Position numbers and translations under genes: made by a program
In this document: piece by piece, positions 51,304-61,533 of the stretch
Position numbering within the stretch: the first letter of the stretch is position 1
Layout of the letters: every line of letters begins with the position of its first letter
The notes under the pieces: model-generated
What the model saw: the letters and a program-made list of their open reading frames with translations, nothing else
Told to the model about the DNA's origin: nothing
The model's database searches: none
Source of the DNA: Elysia chlorotica
Lineage: Eukaryota > Mollusca > Gastropoda > Plakobranchidae
Reading direction: 5' to 3'
Length of the DNA: 64,000 nt
NCBI GenBank assembly: GCA_003991915.1
Contig: RQTK01000149.1
Coordinates: 619,130-683,129 of the forward strand

Positions 51304-54300
51304 TTACTTGTTCTGCATCGTGGCTGCAATGACCATCTCCAACTGCTCCTGGAAAGCATGTGGCAGCAGGTGCAGGACCTCCCTCATCTCCTCAGGCTGC
51401 AGGCGGCGCAGGGCCTGGGCAAGGTAGTAGTAGAGTTTCACCGTGCTCAGCTCACCAGAGACGATGGACCACTTGGTGCTGGGCTCCAGGTAGGACAGCA
51501 CCGACACAAGCAGGTCTCGGTCGTCCAGCTGAGTCTATCAAGGGGAAAAAATGATAACACTTTATTATAATAATAATAATGGGATAACATTGACAGACAT
51601 GATTAAACTTTTCCCCTCAACCCTCACACATGTTGTGCCCATTGATATGTGCTTGTTTTTGTACCTCTATGTATTGATCTGCACACCTTCAATTTAAAAA
51701 TCCTTTTATAAATTTTGTTAAGTTTCTTAACCATTCTAAGATCTTATTGAATTAGGCCTTCAATCATGGGATGTGAACATGTGAAGATCCCAAAGCTCTT
51801 ATCTAATAGCATTTGAAAATTTCAGTCTTTTTATTCCTGCCTATCAAAAGTGTTGCCCTTTTCTTTCCTTTTGTAATCTCACTTGATCTAATCCTACTTA
51901 CTAGGCATGTGGTAGGAAAGGATTGTTACTACAACATGTATGATACAGAAAAAGTGCTTGGGAAATGGAAATTGGATAATCCTATGGAAATAAAAAAAAA
52001 TCAGTGCACCAACAATGCTTTTGTTCTAATATAAGATTCACCACATTTTTTTCCTGCAATAAAGGGCAGAATTGCAGTTATGCAAGGTAGTATGCACTTC
52101 TATCAACAACCACACATAATTGTTTAATGCATTTCTATCAACAACCAGACAGAATTGTTTAATGCATTTCCATTAACAACTAGACAGAATTGTTTTTACT
52201 ATCGTATTGAGAAAAAATCATTTCAACTGGGAAAAATATAAAGCTTTGTATTGTCGTAATTATTGCTGGTCAAAGTGAATTCTGGTAATGAAAAATTGTG
52301 ACAAAGCTCTTTCTGTTCTGCTTTTTAAATATATCTATTTCTCACCTCTTGCTGAATTTCAAACCACAATTCATTGCATGCCTCTACAGCCTCTGCAGAA
52401 TCTGGAGCTGGCTTGTCCGAGGGGGTGAGAGCAAAGTCAACCCGAGGGGCGGGGGCAAAGTCCTCGCTGCCAACGTGAATAGAGTTTGTGACACGGATGC
52501 AGCGGGTGGCGTTGTGGAATCCCTGAGCATGGACAGTGATCTTGTAATAACCATCTCCCAGCAGGCGGTAGTAATCACCATCCTCCACTGTAACAAACAA
52601 ACAACCAACAAATTAATAATATACCAAATGCTTTCAATTTGAAATCAACGATGCTAACTAGGTCATTATTTTTTTACTTTAACTTTTCCAAAAGAGCAGC
52701 ACAGCATACTGAATCACAAAACATAACACATTGATAGAATTTTACTGAACTCTAACCTGCCAACTTTTTTTTCTATTACTCATAATCCATACATTTTTGG
52801 AAGATTGACATCACTGGGGAAAAGTTTGCTTAGACAAAAAAAATGAAATTTATATTTCACATTTTACAGGTGTAAAAAACAAAGAAAAACCTTAAATTCA
52901 GACTGCAAGTGTAAGTTCAAATATAACTTTGCAAAAGTATCTCTTTCCAAGCTTACAAGCCTTATCTCCATTTTCAAAATCAATTTTTACACCAAGCAAT
53001 ACTTTCTACGCAAAGGCTTCTTAACCATTCCAAGAGCTAATTGCAGCCCCCAAAAATGTTAAAAAAATTTGTCAAAACAAATAAAAATACTTTGTTTTTT
53101 TAAATGCCGTAGCTTTTGGTAACTAACATTTAAAAAGCTGTGCACTTACGAGAAAGAATGTCATGATCGATTGGTAATCCAGAGGCCAGGTTGACCACCT
53201 TGATCTCAGCGTTGGCAACAGGTGTTGCATCCAGAGCCTGGATAAAACCTTTCACACCTATATGAACCTGCAGGCAAAGAAATAATGGTTTTCATTGTTT
53301 GCAAATATATTGCTGCAATGACTATCATAAATTTGCTCTGATTAAATTTTTTTTTTTTTAATTGCATTTTTTCAGGTTGTGCATAAGGGCCACAAAATAA
53401 ATCTCAAACCCTATCTAAAAATAATTTTTATTTTAATACCACAAGTTTGCAATCTTCACTCTTGAAAAGTAACCTATTTAACATTACTTGTGTTGAACTG
53501 TTGTCAAATGCATTAGAAAAATTTGATAATGGAGATTTAATTTTGATAATTGCTCACAATATTTTAACATAAAACAACACTTAAAAAATTCAATATAATG
53601 GTACAGCTAAATAATTATAAGGAAAATAACTAGTAAATAAACTTTAACAATTTTTACAGACTTATACACGCACAAAAAATAAAAAGCCAAGGAACAACAT
53701 AACCATGATACGCTGCTTACCTGCAGGATGTAATTAAACAGAGCTGCAGCGTTATCCATCCATAAACTTTCCAACTCTGAGCCAGGAGGGAACTTGTCAC
53801 ATCCAAGTTCCAGAGTTATTTCAAAGCAGTTGGTGTTTAAGTAGTTGTAGTCTTGCATTCCTATTCCACACAAGAAAAAGGTACAAAACACGCTTTGATT
53901 AAAAATAAGAACATTTCATAGAAGATGTCAAACTTTGCAGCTTATTTTCACACTTATCCTACTTTTTCACAGGTTGTTATTGTCCGTTGTAGTAATTTTT
54001 TTACTTTGAGAATTGAGAAACATAGGAAGAGAAATATTTGGTGCTTGACATATCAACATATTATTAGCTTTATACTTTTGTTCTTCTTCATCGAAAGGCT
54101 GCCCAAACTCTTGAAAACAATTTATATGTTCATCCTAATATTAAACATTTTTGCAAAGAAATGTATCACTAAAAAAGACATACAGTAAAACATGACTAGA
54201 GCAGGACTTTTCGTTCTAGAAGAAAAGCCCCGGTGTAAGCAAGCCCCCGCTACAGTCATGTCAAAGAAACTACTGATACTACGGTTACTCAGAGTCTAAG

Positions 54301-56227
54301 ACTAGGATTATCTAAACCTACCAGTAACATCCGCAAACCCTCTCCCATCCCCCCACTTGCATCCTCTCTCTCTCTCTTTCTCTCTGTGTTGTAAGTTCCA
54401 CCTCATCCATCGGTGAGCTGACCAATCCCAACGCCTTATCTTTAAATACATTCCTGCTGATCAGCCCTTTCCCACTCTATTATTATACTTTGTATCACAC
54501 TACACGTATGTATCCTTTGTCTAGACCTATCCTTGGGCCTAGACTTTTTTCAGGTTCCTCACTAGCCCAGAACAATGATACACGTGTTGACTGATCATTA
54601 TTTTTTAAACAAAGTCTCTCCTTCCTCCTGCTGTATCAGAGTTTACCCATTTCCATGTCCCGTTAAACCCAAGCAGAAGTAATAATAGACTTTACATGGC
54701 ACTAGAAAAAAACATTGATTTTTAAAATGTCCCACTGGATCAGGTGCAGTTGTAGGTATGCACCACTGTAGTAACTTTTAGTGTAAATGATAAAAAACAT
54801 TATTAAGAAGGAAGAAATTATGCTTACCTGCAGGATGTAATTAAATAGAGCTGCAGCGTTGTCCATCCATAAACTTTCCAACTCAGAGCCAGGAGGGAAC
54901 TTATCGCATCCAAGTTCCAGAGTTATTTCAAAGCAGTTGGTGTTTAAGTAGTTGTAGTCTTGCATACCTATTCCACAATTCCACACACACAAAAAAAGAA
55001 CAATGATGTACACGTTGGCTGATCATTATTTTTTTCAACAAAGGTTGCTCACTCCTGTTGTATCCAAGTTCATCCATTTCCATGTCCCATTAAACCCAAG
55101 CAGATGCAGTTTTAGTTGAGTTGGTTTAACGTCCAACATCAGCACTATATAGGTTATATTGTGGACGGACCCCAAGACTAACGTCTGACAATTTTATGTG
55201 CTGCCACACACGAGACAGGGCGGGGATACCATGACTCCTGTCTCAGTCAGTCTAAACTGACACTGACCCAACCAGTAGGTAGCAAAATTGCCAGGGCTCA
55301 AACCATGGACCTTTTGCGTCGGGAGCCGATGTTCTACCCCAGGACCACCAACCCAAGCAGAAGTAATAATAGACTTTAGATAGCACTAGAAAAACAAAAC
55401 AAAAAAACATCGATTCTTAAAACGTCCCGCTGTAGCGATGGTCATGCTGAAACAGGTGCGGTTGTAGGTATGTAAATAATAAATTTATAAAAAACATAAT
55501 TAAGAAGGAAGAAATTAAATTAAATAAAGAGGGACCCAATGGAGTAAGAATCTAGGCCTGCGACACAAAATATGACTCAAATGTAACAGACTTCCTGAAT
55601 TAATTCACCTTTAGCAACAGAATACCAAGAGCCTCCGTTGGTGATGGGTTTGCTTTCACCTCCTTTATCACAGGGAATGCGGTGAGGATCGGCCATTGTG
55701 CCATGGAAATAGGCATAAGACTTTGCCAAATACCTAAAAATGGAAGGAATCAAGTAAAAATGAAAATGAACATTAATCCTCATAAACTCCTTGCTTTTAA
55801 TGAAATAATATTTCAAGGTAGAAAATTTATAATTGGAGTGTGAAAAAAAAAGGAATGAAAATTTATGTTTACTAAAAACCAAATGTGCAATAGTAAAAAT
55901 TATGTTATAACGTGATCATTAAAAATCCAGCAAGTTCTTCCCTTCAGGTTTTCAAATCCCCTGCCTGTATCAGGACAGATAAGATGTGTCTACAGAGTTC
56001 TATTAATAGTACTAGGGGGTTTAGTAAAAATGGCGTATTGGCGTGCAAGCTCATAGTGTCTGTGGGTCAGAGAGGGCGGGCGCAAAGAAAAGTGGGACTA
56101 GGACCACCGATCCCCTGTCCAGAGCAATAGCTATGCAATAGGAAAATAATGACACTGGCGCTCTCTGGAGAGTTTATTGACTTTAAAATGACGATTTGTA
56201 TTATTATTACTATCATTATCAGCTTAT

Positions 56228-56304
<77 letters not shown>

Positions 56305-59300
56305 TTAATATTATAATTACTTTTATCCTTATTATTGTTATTATTTTTTTTATTATCATTATCATTTTTTATGAAATTCACCCGCAGCTATCAAATGCTT
56401 GAATTAGCTGTAACAACAATGTTTTGAAGTTCCCTCTTTAAGCTGCAATTGATTACACACATATAGATGCACTCATCTATGTAACATTATTTTGTAACCT
56501 TGTAACATTATAAGCATAGGCCCACAGGCGTGATGTGTGGCTTTGTGCCCCCTTTTTCCTCTCTCCAGTACCATTCAAGTTCCGCCATGTTGTTTACTTC
56601 ACTAAATCCTCTAGTGGTATTAATAAACTCTTTAAATGTGACCTAATGGCTGTGAACAGTCATAAAATGAGATCAAAGGAGACATTATGTTTAAGCAGGC
56701 CTGCCGCCTCCCAAATTAATTTTTCCATCCATTTTGCTCGATATCACGATTCGTTAAAAGCTAAATTTAAAAAAAATCTACCATACTAATTTACATTTAA
56801 GAATGTCACTCTGTATCTATCACAGCATAACTAGAAAAAGGGCAAAGATTACGTATTATTAGATAACAATGCAGTGAAAAAATGGTGTGTGATGCTTTCT
56901 TCTATAGTAAACATTAATATTCATATTTAACATAATGTATGCTTTGAGAATGCTCCGTTATTCTTGCAGTTCTAACCAGTGTAATATAGTTTTTTAATTT
57001 TTTCTTTGACAACAAACTGATTTCAATTGCTTTTTCTTTGATGACAAATCAAATTTGTAAAAATTAAAAATAGAAGGACAAAAAAAAAAAGGAATCAAAG
57101 GCTACACCTTTAACTCAACAGAGTCACATTATGTATGTAATCGGTGAAATAAGACATTTTGTTGGAAAGATCAAAAACTGCAGTTTTCAAAGCTGCAAAA
57201 AAATGATTCCATCTTTATTGGGTAAAAAGGTGTGAATTTTGGAAAAAAAAAAAATAATGTGATTTCATGAGCATTTCTGACAAAATACGGTGAACCTGTT
57301 GAATTAAATACTTGTTTGGTAGTGGGGTACTTACACAAAGGTGTGATCATCCGGGCAGGCAGTGTACTCCTGACTCTTCCCTGATCGTGTTTCATCATAA
57401 GGGTAGTTTGCGACCAAGTCTCCTCCATGCAGATTGGCTGATAGAACAAACCCAACACTGGCCAACCAGCGCATCACTGCCCTGGTCTCTGGCTGAAGCT
57501 GCAATGATGAAAAAAAGAAATCATGCAACAATAATAAAAATAATAAATTTCATTTATATGGCGCATTTCCATTATCATAATTACAAAAGAAACGTAACTA
57601 TATAATGTTGACACAATACAATATTACATTCAAAAGTCACAAGGAACCTTTTGAGATATTTACAACATTCACAGGTTCAATGTCAATTGTCAAATTTCCA
57701 TGGAATGTGCCTCCCTTATGTTTTTGAGAAGGTTATTCCATACTTTGTGATCAAGATAGTAAAAAGATCGTTGAGAGGTTAATTTATAATTTCTATTTGG
57801 TACAACAAGGATGGTTTTATCAGCAAAAGGTCTAACCTGCCAGTGCAAGTACATACATCTTCAAACAGAAAGATATTTAGGTGCCATCCGATTGAGGCAT
57901 TTATACCAAATTATGCATAACTTGTACAGTATCCTATTTTTAACAGGCAGCCAACGTAGATGGTGAAGAATAGGGCTAATGGCTCACATTTTTTTCATTC
58001 TCATAATAAGCCTCTCTGCGCTACTTTGAACCATTTGCTAGCTTTGGGATAGATGCCAGTAAAATGTTACAGTAATCAGGTTTAGATAATATCAAAGATG
58101 TAACAAGGGTCTTGGTCATATTCTCATTTAAACAGATTTGTAAGATTTCAATGTTCTTAATTTGAAAATATAACTTTTTACAAAGCTCAGTAACATATCA
58201 CATTGACATATTTTGATAAAAAAGAATACCTATTTGTTACTCTTTTGTTGCTATTTATCATATGTCCCTCGAAGTTGATAGTTGTTTGAGGCGCATTCCC
58301 AACTTTTTTCCCAAAATTTCAGTTTTGTCATCGTTCAGCTTTAGTATAGTGCTAGTCATCCAAAGTTTTACATTATAAACACAATCAGATGTTGCAGTGA
58401 CTAAAGACTGTAAAATTTCAGTTTTGCAGGCTTCATAAAACTGAGTATCGTCAGCATAGGGATGGAATATGAGAGAGTGTTCTCCAATTTTATTAATTAG
58501 AGGCTGAGTGTACAAAGTAAAAAGTACTGGTCCAAGGACAGAGCCTTGTGGAACTGATAGTTGTGTGTTGCTTTGTTATTGAGATACATTTAGACCAAAA
58601 TTAAAACATCCAACTTCTCGCAGTTTCTGAAAAATCTTTTCATAAATAATTAAAAGGAAGTCTCACTGTGGCTAATCCAATCTATTTAAGACGATTGAAA
58701 TCCACGAATCATCAATGCTGTTGCCTCCAAACTGATTAAAAGAAAAAAAAGGAGTCCTACAAAAAAAAGTGCTAAAGAAAATGCAAATTAAAGCAAGGTG
58801 GTCACTTACACTTTTATCCATAGCAATTGCTTTATCAACCTTCACAAGATGATTGTTCCTTCCTTTGTGTTCCCGCTCATTTTCGTAGATTTTTGCGTTC
58901 AGGTCAGGAAAATTTCTGTTCAAATCCACATCATTAGCGTTTGATCGGCCCGTCAGCCAATCTGCTTCCCCATTTTCCTATAAAAAGCAAAAGTAACATA
59001 TTGTTTGTATAAAAACATTGAAAATTTAAACCAAAGATGTTGTTATTCTTTGCTCTTATCTTAAAAAAGCAAAAATTTATTCCTTAAAATTGCCTTTTCA
59101 ACTTGCTAAAGGCATTTATTTATTTAACTTAACAAAAAAAAAAGCCAAATGAAGTTAAAAATACAAACTATCATACATATATTGTAGTGAATTTAACAAA
59201 TTTAGATATGATTTAGAGCATCATCAGGACCTCATCCTGAGGAACAACATGTAGAGACTTTAATTTATACATGAACTGATAAAAAAGCATTAAACTTTGA

Positions 59301-60837
59301 AGCAAATTTCTTACTTTCTTTTTCATGAAGGCTTTTTGCCAGCCATCTGGGTTCATTGAGGGTAAGATGTGCACCCGGGTTTGGCTAACAATAAACTTTG
59401 CAAGAGGACTGTTTTTCTTGTACTCCTCACACATGGCCACCATGAGGTACAGGAGCATTTCTTTCCCAACAACTTCGTTGCCATGCATGTTTCCAACATA
59501 TTTAAACTCCGGTTTTCCTGTAGGAAAGAAATTTGCATTAGAGATATATGTAGAGGGAATTTAAAATCTTTTGGTGATAGAACTTTTGTGAGCTACAGTC
59601 TAACCATATTGTATGGAATTCACTTACTAAAAAAGATTTGAGACACTGACAAAAAATACAATTTCAAATGTCAATTGAAGCATTATTTATTTTTAAAACC
59701 ATACAATAATATTAAAAAAAAAAAAAGAAGAAAAGTTTACTTAATTGCTGTCATTTTTCATTGCGTGTTGTACATTCCTTTTATACATAACTTTATTTGC
59801 AAATGGTGTGTTGCATTTCTTTGAATATGCCCAATATAAATGCCATTTATTAATATTACTATCATCATCATTTATGTTATTATTATAGCTTGGACTAAAG
59901 AAATAATAATTTAGACATCATTTATGACAATTCAAAAAAAGAAATACAGTAATGATGCAACAGACAATAATGTCCAAGTCCCCTTCCAATTTTATTTTCC
60001 TTCTTGATTTCAGACAAGACAAACTAACTCTTTTTTAGAATTAAAAAAAAAAAATTAAACAGGAAAACACCAATAGGCCCTGGTTTATCTTGATTGAAAA
60101 ACTGTGTAACTTGAGACTAAATTTTTCAGAGCAAGCCTCTAAAAGAAAAGTATGTGCTGATCTCAATAAAAATTAAACCAAGATATAGACCTGCATGTGT
60201 GCCGATAATTGTCTGAATACCGACAATCACGGCCGTAGGCTAAACTTTACAGCTAAAATAGGGTGATTTCATATTGTCGGTAAGCTGGGAATCCGCCACT
60301 CTATCAGCTGCTAGCAGTCAAGCGCTGACAGTGGATCCACAGATTCCCGAAAGTCGATCATGGGATAGCATTCAAGGATCTTGGGCAAAATTTGCTTAAT
60401 ATCTCAAGCAACATCAAATAGTTAATTTGAGTGATGATGAGGATTCTTCTTCAAACAGATTTCACTTTAGCTTTAAAAAATTAAAATTTACCTCAGATTT
60501 TTTAAACAAAAAGGACATTATAATTACCTGGTATGTGCACGCCAGGATTCTCCGTGATCTCTAAGACTGTCAGATTGCGACCCTCAACAGATGGCTCTGT
60601 CAAGTTGTAAAGTCTTGTAATTTCTGGGCAGGCTTTGTGTACTTCATCCATTAACTCTACCATTTTTTCAAACTCATGGTGGAAGAATATTGTGTCTTCT
60701 TCAACTGGCATTGCTTTAACGTCCTCTTTGTCTTGAACCTTCAGGTTGTGACTGTTGTCAGATTTAGATGCCAAATTATGTGCTACATGGATGGATAAAA
60801 GTATAACAAAAAGAACAGGTACGTTTGTCAATTTCAT
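51304..60837 (-). CDS. CPE: Carboxypeptidase E-like M14 metallocarboxypeptidase with duplicated catalytic exon
   Basis: Family members are secretory-pathway zinc enzymes that trim C-terminal Lys/Arg from prohormone intermediates. Coding exons: 60837-60528, 59517-59315, 58977-58810, 57498-57335, 55733-55609, then 54967-54828 or 53860-53721, then 53267-53150, 52587-52346, 51534-51304. All phases fit and give 566 aa. A signal peptide covers about residues 1-22. Zinc ligands are His115 and Glu118 (GNMHGNE) and His251 (SANLHGGD). The substrate site includes DLNRNFPD (189-196) and WYSV (318-321); the catalytic Glu is Glu341 in CFEITLE. A transthyretin-like domain starts near 371 (VHIGVKGF) and includes IDHDILS and EDGDYYRLL, very close to CPE/CPN. 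The last 77 residues are unlike vertebrate CPE (476 aa). CPN or CPM assignment is less likely but not excluded. The gene is divergent to TFAM. Confidence 0.88.
52092..52196. repeat. Three tandem units of about 43 bp in CPE intron 8
   Basis: TGCATTTCTATCAACAACCA with CAGAATTGTTTAA, three times with minor changes. Confidence 0.9.
53721..53860 (-). other. CPE: CPE duplicated exon, promoter-distal copy (exon 6a)
   Basis: This 140-nt exon has an AG acceptor just above 53860 and a GTAAGC donor just below 53721. It enters in phase 1 and leaves in phase 0. It encodes the end of a Gly codon plus 46 residues, starting [17 protein letters not shown], with the predicted catalytic glutamate and a nearby Cys pair. 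The protein is identical to that of the copy at 54828-54967, with six third-position differences. If spliced after the other copy, it would be read out of frame and stop after seven codons. Confidence 0.85.
54828..54967 (-). other. CPE: CPE duplicated exon, promoter-proximal copy (exon 6b)
   Basis: This is the twin of 53721-53860: same length, same phases, intact acceptor and GTAAGC donor, and identical encoded residues. The six nucleotide differences affect Leu, Asp, Ser, Asp, Cys and Gly codons, all silently. It lies between two tandem copies of an intron segment (about 54577-54827 and 55001-55517), which suggests the exon was copied together with its upstream intron. It would replace 6a rather than join it. 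Confidence 0.85.
55104..55349 (-). mobile_element. SINE, head A, with target-site duplication, in CPE intron 5
   Basis: Reverse-strand copy flanked by AACCCAAGCAG at 55093-55103 and 55350-55360. The sister intron copy has this word once (54666-54676) with no SINE, so the element's ends and the 11-bp duplication are fixed by an empty site. It begins, on its own strand, GGTGGTCCTGGGGTAGAACA. Confidence 0.95.
56228..56303. repeat. (TAG)n microsatellite in CPE intron 4
   Basis: About 25 TAG units, one of the few long microsatellites right of 31 kb. Confidence 0.97.
57535..58640 (-). pseudogene. 5'-truncated LINE (CR1/Jockey-like) in CPE intron 3
   Basis: The minus strand encodes [19 protein letters not shown] followed by [11 protein letters not shown], reverse-transcriptase motifs with the YADD catalytic box, then [11 protein letters not shown] and, after a frame disturbance, [10 protein letters not shown]. 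Downstream non-coding sequence runs to an AT-rich end near 57535 that includes TTATATGGCGC. It lies between CPE exons 3 and 4, in the same orientation as the gene. 5' truncation and frame breaks make it inactive. Confidence 0.75.
60201..60352. repeat. Imperfect inverted repeats in CPE intron 1
   Basis: GCCGATAATTGTC pairs with GACAATCACGGC (60201-60233). Further right, GGGAATCCGCCACT pairs imperfectly with GTGGATCCACAGATTCCC (about 60287-60350). GC-richer than its surroundings; possibly a small mobile element. Confidence 0.5.
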
Positions 60838-61533
60838 TTTGCGTTTCTTTTTCGTTATTTCACTTTTCTTAAAGTTTTTGAGACGGCGTTCTTGAGAATG
60901 GGCTTTCAGTGTGAATACTTTAGTTGGACTCCCCTTATGAGTAAAAAGGTTCGAGAAAGATTTCCTCGTAGATTAGTTCACTAGATCTAGATCTATACTA
61001 AAATAAAACTTGGTTGAAGGATCCTCTTCCTTTCTCTCTGATAATTTATTCCAAACGTGTGGGCGTATTATTTCAATTTCTTAACGCCAGCATCATTCTC
61101 ATGGTTCCCAGCCTATGTCTAATGGTCTACTGTTACATTATTACAATTTATTCATTTGTTTGGTTGTGACGGAAACAGTTTGACGTCAACGGGGTCCGTT
61201 ATTTTATCAACTTTTATTAGGTTCATTTGTGGACTGGAAGTAGTTAAATACTTTTTGTTTATGTTTGATATGTAAAATAATACTTGTCGAGCAATTTTTT
61301 TTTAGAAAATTCTCATATTTTTGCATAATACTAAAAAAAAATAAAGTATGTTGGGCGTTTTAATGATAACCCATACGCGGGAAGACTGATAACTCTGAGC
61401 AACTAATAAACCAAAACAATCGAGCGAGCTCGAAAGTCGAAACGAATGTTTCCCCGACTGCTGATTATTGATATTTAGATATCTAGCTCAGTGCAAAATA
61501 CGTTTAGATTGCACAAGGAAGTAGGAACATACC
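60838..61533. promoter_or_regulatory. Divergent CPE/TFAM intergenic region
   Basis: Only 696 bp separate the two start codons, so the 5' UTRs and promoters of both genes must lie here unless a non-coding exon is further off. Near TFAM there is a CG-containing stretch (about 61410-61450) and a GGAAGT at 61517-61522; ETS-type sites are known in vertebrate TFAM promoters. An AGATCTAGATCT-like repeat lies near 60982-60998. No TATA box is convincing. Confidence 0.45.

Larger units (their letters stand above)
54577..55517. repeat. Tandemly duplicated intron segment flanking CPE exon 6b
   Basis: Left copy 54577-54827 and right copy 55001-55517 share ACTGATCATTATTTTTT-like text, CCATTTCCATGTCCC, AACCCAAGCAGAAGTAATAA and AAGAAGGAAGAAATTA. 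The right copy is longer because of a SINE inserted at 55104-55349. Confidence 0.9.

Noticed and set aside
51277..51570. Plus-strand ORFs opposite the last CPE exon
   Set aside because: Shadows of a GC-rich coding exon; the minus strand has fitting phase and splice sites.
53607..55013. Two separate small genes sharing a sequence
   Set aside because: They are the duplicated CPE exon read through into intron; splice sites and phases show exons, not genes.
56535..56789. Plus-strand ORF of 84 aa in CPE intron 4
   Set aside because: No family resemblance, no splice context, opposite strand to the host gene; length within chance.
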